From NCBI GenBank assembly GCA_964583765.1, contig CAZOWW010000007.1, positions 21,395-85,394 on the forward strand: a stretch of DNA of 64,000 nt. Direction: 5' to 3'. The stretch's first letter is position 1. Each line of letters starts with the position of its first letter. Origin of the DNA: CAZOWW01 sp964583765. GTDB taxonomy: Bacteria > Actinomycetota > Actinomycetes > Actinomycetales > Kineosporiaceae. A model generated the notes under the pieces. It made no database searches. It saw nothing but the letters and a program-made list of their open reading frames with translations, and had not been told where the DNA came from. Shown here piece by piece: positions 17,209 through 25,512 of the stretch. The position numbers and the translations under genes are program-made.

Positions 17209-20031
17209 GTGGATCAGCGGTACCTGCAGTTGGCGGTGCTCCCCGGGCCCTTCTTCGATGTCCCCTGGACCGCGGGGTCCCCGCTGCTGGACGAGGAGAT
17301 GCTCCCGGCCGCACGGACCGAGGCCGCCGGCTGGCAGCGCGCCGAGCAGGGACCGTGGCTGGTGCTGTACCCGCAGGCGGAGGGCCCGCAGCTGGCGGCG
17401 CAGGGCTGGAAGGTGCACGTGGCCGCCCTGCCCGCCCACGCCGGGGAGGTCGTGGACCTGTGCTGGCGGGTGTGCCGGGAGCTGGCGGTGCCGTTCAAGG
17501 CGCTGCGCAGCCGGGGGCTGGTGCTGGCCTCGCAGCTGAAGTACGCGGCGCCCTCGGGCAGCGGCAAGGTGGTGACCTGTTACCCGGATCCCGACCTGCT
17601 GGAGCCGCTGACCGAGCGGCTCGCCGCGGTGCTGCACGGGCGGCCCGCTCCCCGGGTACTCGGTGAGCTCGCGGTGCCCGGGGCTCCGGTGTTCCTGCGG
17701 TACGGCGCGTTCCGGGAACGGTGGACCACCGGTGCGGACGGGCACGTGGTGCCGGCCGTGGAGCTCGACGGGGCGTCGGTGCCGGACGTGCGGGGACGCC
17801 GCACGGACGCCCGGGACACGGACCCGCCCTACGTGAGGCGGCTGCGCGAAGCCGCACGGTCCGCCGAGGCCGCCCACGTGCTCGACGTCAGCGACGTCCG
17901 CCTGGTGCACCGGTCCAACGCGGGGGGCGTCTACCGGGCCCGGCGCCCGGACGGCACCGTGGTGCTGCTGAAGGAGGCCAGGCACCACGCGGGCCTGGAC
18001 ATCGACGGCACCGATGCGTGCACCCGTCTGCGGCACGAACTGGCTGCCCTCGAGCGGCTCGCGGGCAGCGGGGCGACCCCCGAACCGGTGGAGTACCTGG
18101 TGGTCGGGGACAGCGACTTCCTGGTGAGCGAGTGGATCGAGGGCGTGTCGTTGGGCGGTTCCCTGACCCGCAGGCACCCGCTGATCCGCCCCGAGCTGGA
18201 CGGGCACCGGGACGGGGCGGACTACCTGTCCTGGGTGTCCCAGGTGATGGAGCGGTCCCGGCAGGCGCTGGACGTGCTCCACTCCCGCGGGGTGGTGCAC
18301 CGCGACGTGCAGCCGGCGAACCTGATCGAGTCCCAGGACCGCGTCGTGCTGGTCGACCTGGAGTCCTGCGCGATCGACGGCCACGGGGTCACCCGCGGGG
18401 TGGCCACCCCGGGGTTCAGCGTGGACGCGGCCGGGGCCGTGGACCCGGCCGCGGACCTGCGCAGCTTGGACCGGGTGCGTGCGATGCTCGTCAACCCGCT
18501 CACCCCGGTGCTGCACCACCGGCCCGACCTGGAGGACCAGCTGTGGCGGGTGGGGCTGGCCGACCTCGGCGTCCCGCCGACCGTCCAGCCGGTCGGGGCC
18601 CGGACCGTGACCCCGCACGAACCGTCGATCCCCTCGGCGAACGGACTCCCCCGGGCGTCGCGAACGTCTCCGAACTGCGGGAACCCGGTGGTGCCCGAGG
18701 CCGCCGATCTGGCCCGCGGGATCGCGGGATCGGCCACGCCGGAGCGCACCGACCGGCTGTTCCCCGGGGACGTCGAGCAGTTCTCCTGCCCCCGCGGCGG
18801 ACTGGGGCTGCTGCACGGGGCGGCCGGGACGCTGCTGGCCCTGGACCGGTGCGGCCAGCCTCGGGAGGTCGCCTGGACGCACTGGCTGGCCACCGCGGCC
18901 CGGGCGAACGGCCCGTTCCCGCGGGGAGCGGGCTCCGGGGCCGAGGGCGTGGCCTGGGCCCTGGCCCGGCTCGGGGACCGGGCCGCGGCCGCCGAGGTCG
19001 TGGACCGGTTCGTCCTGGGCGCCGAGGCCGGGGCACCGGCCGACCTGCCCTGGTGGCGTCACGGCCTGGCCGGACGTGCCGTGCTGCTGGCCGAACTGGC
19101 GGACCGGCTCGAACGCCCGGTGTTGAGGGCCCTGGCCGCCGGGGCGGCCGCGGACCTGGCCCGAGCTCCTGCGGATGGGGCCGAACCCGCGGGGTACCGG
19201 CCGGGCCTGGTGGACGGCTGGGCCGGGGTCGGCCTGGCCCTGCTCACCCTGCACGAACGGCACGGCCTGCTCAGCGCCCCCGAGGCCCTGGGCGCCGCGC
19301 GGACGGCCCTGCACCGGGAGCTCCGGCGGGCACAGTGGACCGGCGATTGCCTGCTCATGCTGGAGGACACCTCGGTGCTGCCCTACCTGGGTCGGGGAAG
19401 CGCGGCCACCGGGCTGCTGGCCGCACGGCTGCTCGAAGGAGATCGGGACAGGGCCGAATGGCACGACGGGGCCGGGGCTCAAGACGGGGGCGGGGATCGG
19501 GACGGGGGCGGGGATCGGGACGGGGATGGCGTTCCGCGGGAGCACGCACTGTTGACCCGGATCGTCGCCGGGGTGCGGGCGAGCTGCGCCCGGCCGGTGT
19601 CGATCTTCGGGGGGCTGCTGTCCGGACGCGCCGGTCTGGCGTGCGTGCTGGATGCCCTCAGCCCGGACGGTCACCCCATGGTCGCCGAGCACCGGCGCCG
19701 GCTGTCCTGGTACACCCTGCGCCGGGAACACACCCGGCCCCGGGAGTGCTGCCCACCCCCGACCGGCCCCGGCTCACCGGACCCGGAGGCCGCCGGGCCG
19801 ACGTCCCCGCAGGCGCGGGCAGAGGACGGCGGTCTGCTCGCCCTGGGCGACCACCACCTGCGCTGCTCGTGCGACCTGGCGACCGGATCGGCCGGGCTGC
19901 TCGTGGCCCTGGCCGCGGACCCCGGAACCGCTCTGGGCGACCTGCTGGGGCTGGTCACGTCCGTCCCCAGTGAGCAGCCGGCCGCGACCCCGTTCACGCC
20001 GCGAACCCCGGCGACCACCCGGCTCCGGTAG
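17209..20031 (+). CDS. Class III lanthipeptide synthetase LanKC
   Basis: 940-residue three-domain synthetase. Residues 1 to about 215 form the phosphoSer/Thr lyase domain, with LKYAAPSGSGKVVTCYP (family form: SSGKFITIYP). Residues about 225-450 form the kinase: ATP lysine in VVLLKEARHH (Lys255), catalytic loop VVHRDVQPANLIE (Asp366, Asn371), metal site VLVDLESC (Asp383). Residues about 500-940 form a LanC-like cyclase with repeated Gly-rich alpha-toroid segments (GLLHGAAGTLLAL, LVDGWAGVGLALL, GRGSAATGLLAARL, LSGRAGLACVLDAL) but no Cys-Cys-His zinc set, as in class III enzymes. It phosphorylates and eliminates Ser/Thr, then cyclises onto Cys to give lanthionine/labionin. The substrate is almost certainly the peptide at 20221. 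Confidence 0.92.
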   Translation: MDQRYLQLAVLPGPFFDVPWTAGSPLLDEEMLPAARTEAAGWQRAEQGPWLVLYPQAEGPQLAAQGWKVHVAALPAHAGEVVDLCWRVCRELAVPFKALRSRGLVLASQLKYAAPSGSGKVVTCYPDPDLLEPLTERLAAVLHGRPAPRVLGELAVPGAPVFLRYGAFRERWTTGADGHVVPAVELDGASVPDVRGRRTDARDTDPPYVRRLREAARSAEAAHVLDVSDVRLVHRSNAGGVYRARRPDGTVVLLKEARHHAGLDIDGTDACTRLRHELAALERLAGSGATPEPVEYLVVGDSDFLVSEWIEGVSLGGSLTRRHPLIRPELDGHRDGADYLSWVSQVMERSRQALDVLHSRGVVHRDVQPANLIESQDRVVLVDLESCAIDGHGVTRGVATPGFSVDAAGAVDPAADLRSLDRVRAMLVNPLTPVLHHRPDLEDQLWRVGLADLGVPPTVQPVGARTVTPHEPSIPSANGLPRASRTSPNCGNPVVPEAADLARGIAGSATPERTDRLFPGDVEQFSCPRGGLGLLHGAAGTLLALDRCGQPREVAWTHWLATAARANGPFPRGAGSGAEGVAWALARLGDRAAAAEVVDRFVLGAEAGAPADLPWWRHGLAGRAVLLAELADRLERPVLRALAAGAAADLARAPADGAEPAGYRPGLVDGWAGVGLALLTLHERHGLLSAPEALGAARTALHRELRRAQWTGDCLLMLEDTSVLPYLGRGSAATGLLAARLLEGDRDRAEWHDGAGAQDGGGDRDGGGDRDGDGVPREHALLTRIVAGVRASCARPVSIFGGLLSGRAGLACVLDALSPDGHPMVAEHRRRLSWYTLRREHTRPRECCPPPTGPGSPDPEAAGPTSPQARAEDGGLLALGDHHLRCSCDLATGSAGLLVALAADPGTALGDLLGLVTSVPSEQPAATPFTPRTPATTRLR

Positions 20032-20171
20032 CGCTGCGGGGTCGCCGACCCGTCGGAAATCACTGTCCGCAGCGGGACGCAGCCCTCGACCAGCAGATGT
20101 CCTGCGGGATTCCTGAGGTTTGTCATGTCGCTGTGGTGACAGCGCCTTCTACTGCCGTGACGCCGATTCCG

Positions 20172-20202
20172 GGAAGGTATTCATCACACGCAGGAACCTT
20201 CC
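20172..20202 (+). promoter_or_regulatory. Inverted repeat upstream of the precursor peptide
   Basis: GGAAGGT (20172-20178) and ACCTTCC (20196-20202) form a 7-bp inverted repeat with a 17-nt spacer, ending just before GGACGGAG, the ribosome site of the precursor gene at 20221. It could be an operator or a leader hairpin; which is not decidable by eye. Confidence 0.35.
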
Positions 20203-20220
20203 TCGGGACGGAGAACCACG

Positions 20221-20322
20221 ATGAACCTCGCCGATCTCCACGAGCTGTCCGCCGACCAGAACCCGACCGGCCCCGAGCTGCCGAACTGCAGCTTCATCTC
20301 CTTCTGGGTCGGCTGCGGCTGA
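20221..20322 (+). CDS. Class III lanthipeptide (lipolanthine-like) precursor peptide
   Basis: 33-residue peptide reading MNLADLHELSADQNPTG then PELPNCSFISFWVGCG. ATG 20221 is preceded by GGACGGAG at good spacing and lies 189 nt after the lanKC stop. The leader carries NLADLHEL, an amphipathic stretch of the kind recognised by LanKC enzymes. The hydrophobic C-terminal core holds Ser24-x2-Ser27-x4-Cys32, fitting the labionin pattern Ser-x2-Ser-x(2-5)-Cys. Cys23 is an extra thiol. A glycine follows Cys32 and no LanD-type Cys decarboxylase is seen, so an avionin ring as in microvionin is not expected. The gene is short enough to be missed by automatic gene calling. Confidence 0.85.
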   Translation: MNLADLHELSADQNPTGPELPNCSFISFWVGCG

Positions 20323-21014
20323 GACGCCCTGGGCGCGGGACCCCTCCCCCGCCGGCCCGGTCGACGAGCACCACCGCACACCGCACCACGGCTCCTAGCA
20401 GCACCTGGCACCTGTTCCCACCAGCGCCTTCTCCTCGCACTGCACTTGTCTCCCCCTTCCCTCCCCTCCGGATCCGAGCCCGCCGGCCGGACGGCGACGT
20501 GAGACGTCCGTCGCCGCGGCCGCACCCGGTCCGGGACCGCGGCGGCCGCGCCCCGGCCCGCGGTCACCCCCTCTTCGCCACCACCGAACACTCCCGCGCG
20601 CCCGGTGCCGTCCAGTACGCACCGCACCGGCACGACGGCGTCACGCCCATGGACCCCGCCCAGGAGGAACGCGGCGGTGAAATATCGGGAAACAGCGTCC
20701 ACCGCGCCCGGGAATGGCGTATCCCCGACTGCGCACGGACCGTGGACTTCTCTCTCTCGATACTTTCCCGCGCAGCCCGTGTCCCTACCCCGGACGCCTG
20801 ACGGCGCCCGGGCCCGGTCCAAGCGTCCCGGGCCTCACGCACCCCCAGCGTGGGGCCGTCGTCGCCGGACAGGCCAGGGGCTTCGCTCATACCCCCACGA
20901 TGGGCGAACATCGCCACCCATTCGCGGGAGGAGAGACCGTCGGTGCTGGCTGCGGCGCACACCCTGCGGCGAGCCCGAGCCGTCCGTGGACCCCGGCCGC
21001 TTCGTGGACCCCGG
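20323..21014 (+). other. Intergenic region between precursor gene and response regulator
   Basis: About 690 nt between convergent genes. Frames here have no family features and carry cluster-atypical codon use, so I call no gene. TATCGGGAAA near 20685 and GATACTTTCCCG near 20758 contain an inverted CGGGAAA/TTTCCCG pair about 70 nt apart. No clear terminator hairpin with a T-run was found. Confidence 0.5.
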
Positions 21015-21623
21015 TCAGATCCAGCCGTTGGTCCGGGCGGCGTGGATCGCCTCGATCCGCCCGCTCGCGTTGAGCTTGGCCATCGCACTCGACAGGTAGT
21101 TGCGCACCGTGCCCCGGGACAGGAACAGGTGGGCGGCGATGTCGTCGGTGCTGTGGCCGTCGTCCAGCAGGCGCAGGATGTCGCGCTCCCGGTCCGTCAG
21201 GGGGTTGGGTCCGATCCGCAGCGCGTCGGCGGCCAGCTCCGGGTCGATCACGGTGCGGCCCAGGGCCACCGACCGGATGGCCTCGATCAGCCGGGCGCCC
21301 GTGGTGGACTTCAGCAGGTAGCCGCTGGCCCCGGCGGCCAGGGCGCTGTGCAGGTGCCCGCTGCCCGGTAACGCGGTCAGCAGGAGCACCCGGCAGGGGG
21401 ATTTGTTCGCGGTGAGCGCCGCGGCCGCCTCGATGCCGGTCATCCCGGGCATGTCCACGTCGACGACCGCGACGTCGGGCTGGTGCAGGCGCACCGCGTC
21501 CACGACGTCGCTGCCCTTGCAGACGCGGGCGACGACCTCGAACGTCGGTTCGGTGCTGAGCAGCACCTCGAAGGCCTCGGCGACCAGGTCGATGTCCTCG
21601 GCGATCAGGATGCGCAGACTCAC
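21015..21623 (-). CDS. Response regulator, NarL/LuxR family
   Basis: 202-residue two-component response regulator. Seen: receiver domain with LIAEDIDLVAEAF acidic pocket, the phospho-acceptor Asp in VAVVDVDMPGMTG, LLLTALPG, and the switch lysine in GYLLKSTTGA. The C-terminal LuxR HTH reads LTDRERDILRLLDDGHST followed by LFLSRGTVRNYLS. GTG at 21623 overlaps the kinase stop (GTGA), so the pair is co-translated. It converges on the lanthipeptide gene 690 nt away and is a plausible pathway-specific regulator, though no shared binding site is proven. Confidence 0.93.
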   Translation of the reverse strand: MSLRILIAEDIDLVAEAFEVLLSTEPTFEVVARVCKGSDVVDAVRLHQPDVAVVDVDMPGMTGIEAAAALTANKSPCRVLLLTALPGSGHLHSALAAGASGYLLKSTTGARLIEAIRSVALGRTVIDPELAADALRIGPNPLTDRERDILRLLDDGHSTDDIAAHLFLSRGTVRNYLSSAMAKLNASGRIEAIHAARTNGWI

Positions 21624-22792
21624 GTTTCCTCCGGTGCGGTCGCACTGCCCGGCAGCCGCGCCCACACGCGGTACCGCTCGTCCTTGAGCCAGCCGGCCTC
21701 GAACGCACCCCCGGACGACTCCACCCGGGCCCGCAGGTCGGTGGTGCCGGTACCGGAAGGACGGGATCCGGCGATGCGGGTGCAGGTGGTCGGCACCGCC
21801 CCGTCGTTGGTGACCGACACGGTCACCGCGCCGTCCTGACGTCCCAGGGCGACCACGCAGTGCCGGGGGTTGCTGTGGCGCAGCATGTTGGTGACGGCCT
21901 CGCGGACTATCCGTGCGGCGAGCATCGCCGTCTGCGGGTCCTCGACCGGTACCGCCTCGATGTCGCAGGAGATGCCGAGGCGCACGCACAGCGCCTGGGC
22001 CGAGTTGAGTTCGTCGGACAGGTCGGCGATCACCGGGCCGCTGGTCAGGCGCCGCAGCTGGGCCTGCCCGCGGGCGATCGTCTCGTGCACCTGGACCAGC
22101 TGTTCCCGGGCCCGTTCCAGGTCCCGGTCCAGCAGCTGCTGGGCCGCCTCGTTGCGCAGGGACGCCGCGACCAGGGTGCGGCCGATGATGTCGTGCAGGT
22201 CCCGGGAGATCCGGTGCCGTTCGCTGTCCACCCGCAGCCGGGCGAGTTGCTCCCGCGAGACGTGCGCCTCGATGAGGGCCATCGCCAGCCGGGTCAGGGT
22301 CACCTGCAGGACGGCGGTCAGCAGTGCGGTCAGCGGGATGCCGATGCGGGTCACCCAGGTGGTGGAGTCCACCGCGACCTCGACCGCCCCGACCCCCCAG
22401 ACCGCCATGCCCAGTGCCAGCGACGCGCGCCGGGGGGCGACCAGCATCGCGGTGGCGATGGAGATGCCCAGCAGGGACCACGTGTTGCTCAGGGGCACCA
22501 GGGTCAGCCCCAGCACGACCACGATCCACGACAGGACCGTCGTCGAGCGGTTGTGCCAGTTCCGCAGCAGCTGCCACTGCAGCACGACGAAGCTCATCGC
22601 GACCACGGTGGTGACCAGGGTCCCGGCCACCCGTTGCTGCGAGGTGAAGGCGGGATCGTTCATGGTGACCAGCGAGCCGAAGGCGAGCAGACTGAGGAAG
22701 GCCAGCAGCAACCACGAGGTCACGCGGACGAGCCACATGTATCGCGGGGGGCGGTCCAATGCCGTCGAGCGTGCAGTCACGCTGAGTTCCAC
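21620..22792 (-). CDS. Sensor histidine kinase, NarL/DesK type
   Basis: About 390 residues. Seen: five or six membrane helices in the first 190 residues (WLLLAFLSLLAFGSL, GTLVTTVVAMSFVVLQW, VLSWIVVVLGLTLVPL and others), the HisKA_3 phospho-acceptor SERHRISRDLHDIIGRTL, an N-box REAVTNMLRHSNP, and an ATP-binding end GTGTTDLRARVESSGG. The start is uncertain: GTG 22792 is preferred because the 50 codons between it and the next upstream ATG (22945) are unlike coding sequence; GTG 22780 is also possible. Partner of the response regulator it overlaps. The signal sensed is unknown. Confidence 0.9.
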   Translation of the reverse strand: MELSVTARSTALDRPPRYMWLVRVTSWLLLAFLSLLAFGSLVTMNDPAFTSQQRVAGTLVTTVVAMSFVVLQWQLLRNWHNRSTTVLSWIVVVLGLTLVPLSNTWSLLGISIATAMLVAPRRASLALGMAVWGVGAVEVAVDSTTWVTRIGIPLTALLTAVLQVTLTRLAMALIEAHVSREQLARLRVDSERHRISRDLHDIIGRTLVAASLRNEAAQQLLDRDLERAREQLVQVHETIARGQAQLRRLTSGPVIADLSDELNSAQALCVRLGISCDIEAVPVEDPQTAMLAARIVREAVTNMLRHSNPRHCVVALGRQDGAVTVSVTNDGAVPTTCTRIAGSRPSGTGTTDLRARVESSGGAFEAGWLKDERYRVWARLPGSATAPEET

Positions 22793-23838
22793 GTTCCCGC
22801 CCCACGTGAGACCCTGCCCGCGCCGAGCGGCGCCCGCAGCAACCATTGCCAACCGGCCTGTGCAACACCGATTGCACGGTGTTTCTACCGTTTCGCGGGA
22901 CTCTCTGTCGAGGAGAATCGAAAGATCCGCCTCTGCGATTTTCACCGCAGGCCACAGCCAAGATCAGCATCCTGGATCCAGGGCCGGGAGAGCGTTTCCC
23001 ACATGATCCACGCCAATTGATCTTCCCGGAGGTCCGGGGTTCCGGGTTGTCAGAACGAGCCGTTGACGAGACCTGAAGAAGACCGCTCCGGCCGGCACCG
23101 GACCTTCATTTTCTGGGATACCCACGGTAGCCACTTCGTGACAGGTACCTCCGGTCAACGACAGCGGGTCACTGGTTGGTTCCCCCACCGCCCCGTCACC
23201 ACCCGTACCCGGGTGCGAGCACCCCCAGCGCGTTCCATCCGGCGGCTCCGGCTCGGCCGCACCCCGGCAGGGGGCCGCCGCGACCCTGCGCGCCACGTCC
23301 AGGCAGAGCCGATCGTCCCGCGGGCCACCGGAGCACCCTGTCCCACCGCGGGCACATGTGGACCACCAGCGGCACGGCGAGGACGCGCCGCGCCGATCCC
23401 GCGAGTACCTCACCGGGCCGGACCTGGACCGATCGCGCGGCCACGCTGCGACGATGCCTTCAGTGCTATCCGATAGCTATCCGACAATGAGCAGGGAGTT
23501 GACTGATCGGCTTGTTGAATTGTCTTCACTGCATGGACGTCTTTGTGTGTGCACGGCTGTTCATCATGGTTGTGCACCGCTGCGGCACTGCGGACAGAGA
23601 GCGCTGAAGTCGCTGATGCAGTGTGTTCTCGATCACTGAATCATCGCGATGGGAACGCTGTCCACATATGCCGGATCTGCATTCGGACAGTGATGTGTCA
23701 ACATGTGGTGCACATCGCTCCCATGGGCCGTCGGTGAACGGTATGTGATCCGGCCGCGTGTCGGACACGACGACGGCTCCGGATGCGATAGCAAGTGCTC
23801 AGCAGTCTTCATGTACCGAGACCACGATCGGGAAGCCC
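22793..23838. other. Intergenic region with AT-richer segment upstream of parA
   Basis: About 1 kb with no supportable gene. Positions about 23450-23780 are clearly less GC-rich than the surroundings and contain the direct repeat TATCCGA (within 23466-23483), a CATATG, and several TGTGG/CCACA pairs near 23660-23720. Such a segment ahead of parA/parB could hold an origin or partition site; this is inference from position and base composition. Confidence 0.4.
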
Positions 23839-24759
23839 ATGACCCCGCCCATCGACAGACAGGCGCTGCGGCGCACGATCGCCGTGATCAACGGGAAGGG
23901 CGGGGTCGGCAAGACGAGCATCACGGCCAACCTGGCCGGCCTGTTCGCCGAGGCCGACTACCGGGTGCTGGCCGTGGACCTCGACCCGCAGGGCAACCTC
24001 GGCAACGACCTGGGCTACCTGGGTGCGGGGCTGTCCGACGAGGGAGCGAGCCTCCAGGCCGCCGCCACCACGGGGGTGGCACCCACACCGATCACCGACG
24101 TGCGCCCGCGCCTGGACGTCGTAGCGGGCGGGGAGCACCTGCACGACCTGGCGGCGGTGCTGCAGGCACGCCGGCTGGGCGGGCGCGGCGGGGTCGAGTC
24201 ACTCACCGCCAGCATCGCGGCCCTGTCCGGCTCCTACGACGTCACTCTGATCGACTGTCCGCCCGGCAGCGACGTGCTGCAGGCCGGGGCGCTGGAGGCC
24301 GCACGCTGGGTCCTGGTCCCCACCAAGACCGACGACGCCTCCCGGGCCGGTCTGCGGGAGGTCGCCCGCCGGTTCACCCAGGCCCGGGTGACCAACCCCG
24401 ATCTCGCCCTGCTCGGCGTGGTCCTGTTCGGCGTGACCACCTCGGCCCGCCGGGTCCTGCGTCAGGCCCGGGAGTCCCTGGCCGCGGATCTCGGGGTGGA
24501 CAGCGGCATCCTGGCCACGACGATCCGCCACGTGGAGGCCGCTGCCGTGGACGCACGGGGGAGGGGCCAGCTCGTCCACGAGCTGGAGCGCGACGTCCTG
24601 TCCGGACCGTCCTGGTGGGAACGGCGACGGGACCCGAGCCTGGCCAGCGAACAGTTGGCGGGCAGCGCCGGCACCCTGGCCAGCGACTACGAACGCCTGG
24701 CCACCGAGATCCTCAACCGCCTGGCCGAGGCCGAATCCCCTGAGACGGTGACCGCATGA
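23839..24759 (+). CDS. parA: ParA-family partition ATPase
   Basis: 306-residue deviant Walker ATPase. Seen: AVINGKGGVGKTSITANLAG (KGGVGKT P-loop, about 17-24), LAVDLDPQGNLGNDLG (Walker A' region), VTLIDCPPGSD (Walker B, about 135), and VLVPTKTDDASRAG. ATG 23839 has GGAAG about 6 nt upstream; a GTG at 23758 would add 27 residues without family features. It drives segregation of a low-copy replicon with a DNA-binding partner, probably the overlapping next gene. This is the first gene of the plasmid-like backbone. Confidence 0.93.
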   Translation: MTPPIDRQALRRTIAVINGKGGVGKTSITANLAGLFAEADYRVLAVDLDPQGNLGNDLGYLGAGLSDEGASLQAAATTGVAPTPITDVRPRLDVVAGGEHLHDLAAVLQARRLGGRGGVESLTASIAALSGSYDVTLIDCPPGSDVLQAGALEAARWVLVPTKTDDASRAGLREVARRFTQARVTNPDLALLGVVLFGVTTSARRVLRQARESLAADLGVDSGILATTIRHVEAAAVDARGRGQLVHELERDVLSGPSWWERRRDPSLASEQLAGSAGTLASDYERLATEILNRLAEAESPETVTA

Positions 24760-25403
24760 GCAAGGACGTGCCTCTGGGGCGCCAGCCCAGCCGGATGGGC
24801 CAGGCCAACCTCTCCGCCGCGTTCGGCCAGTCCCCCGACCGGGCCCGGGGCCTGGCCGGGCGGCTGGCACCGGTGGCCCCCCTGCCGGACCCCGTCCCGG
24901 AACCGGCCGCGGACCCCGGGCCCCCGGCGGCGACCGCGGACGCCGCCCCGACCACCCGACCGGCACCCCCGGCGCGGACGACGCCGTCCGGCTCCGGACG
25001 GGCTCGCACCTCGGGGACGTCGCACCGCACCGGGCACAACGCCCGGCCACGCCCGGAGAGCGGGGCCCTGCAGGTCGTCGTGGTCTACCTGCCGGTCTCG
25101 GTGCGCGAACGCCTGCGCGCCACCGCCGCCACCGGGCAGTCCACGTTCACCGAGATCGTCCTGAGTGCGCTGGACGCGACCCACCAGCAGCTGGCGCAGC
25201 ACTTCGCGCCCACGACCTCGACCACGTCCCTGTTCAGTGGACGCAGCGCCCGTCGCCGGCTGCGGCACGAGGAGGCCCAGGTCCAGGTGTCCATGCGGCT
25301 GGTCGCGGACGACCTGGCCGTTCTCGACCAGCTCGTGACCGCGACCAAGGCCCCCAACCGCAGCGCCCTGGTCGCAGCCGCGCTGGACCTCCATCTGACA
25401 TGA
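24756..25403 (+). CDS. Probable ParB-like/RHH partition partner
   Basis: 215-residue protein overlapping parA by 4 nt (ATGA). Residues about 40-95 are a Pro/Ala/Thr-rich disordered linker. Residues 105-145 (VVVYLPVSVRERLRATAATG, then QSTFTEIVLSALDATH) and 175-215 (VSMRLVADDLAVLDQLVTAT, then KAPNRSALVAAALDLHL) are two similar strand-helix-helix units of the ribbon-helix-helix kind. It is not a canonical ParB with a CTP domain. By position it is the centromere-binding partner of ParA, as for small RHH partition proteins of plasmids. Inferred, moderately sure. Confidence 0.65.
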   Translation: MSKDVPLGRQPSRMGQANLSAAFGQSPDRARGLAGRLAPVAPLPDPVPEPAADPGPPAATADAAPTTRPAPPARTTPSGSGRARTSGTSHRTGHNARPRPESGALQVVVVYLPVSVRERLRATAATGQSTFTEIVLSALDATHQQLAQHFAPTTSTTSLFSGRSARRRLRHEEAQVQVSMRLVADDLAVLDQLVTATKAPNRSALVAAALDLHLT

Positions 25404-25512
25404 GCGCCGGCTCCTGACCCCGTCCCGGCACAGGAACGCCCGCACGCCGGTGGGCCCACCCACCGGTCGTCCCCTCTCGCGGGCCGTCCCACCTGATCCT
25501 GGAGGAAAACCC

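Noticed and set aside
13727..20000. Very long minus-strand open frames (13727-17314 and 16312-19731) opposite the condensation, MFS and lanKC genes
   Set aside because: Compositionally skewed shadows; motifs and start sites support the + strand genes.
20605..21099. + strand frame of 164 codons after the precursor gene
   Set aside because: No ribosome site, no family features, overlaps the 3' end of the response regulator.
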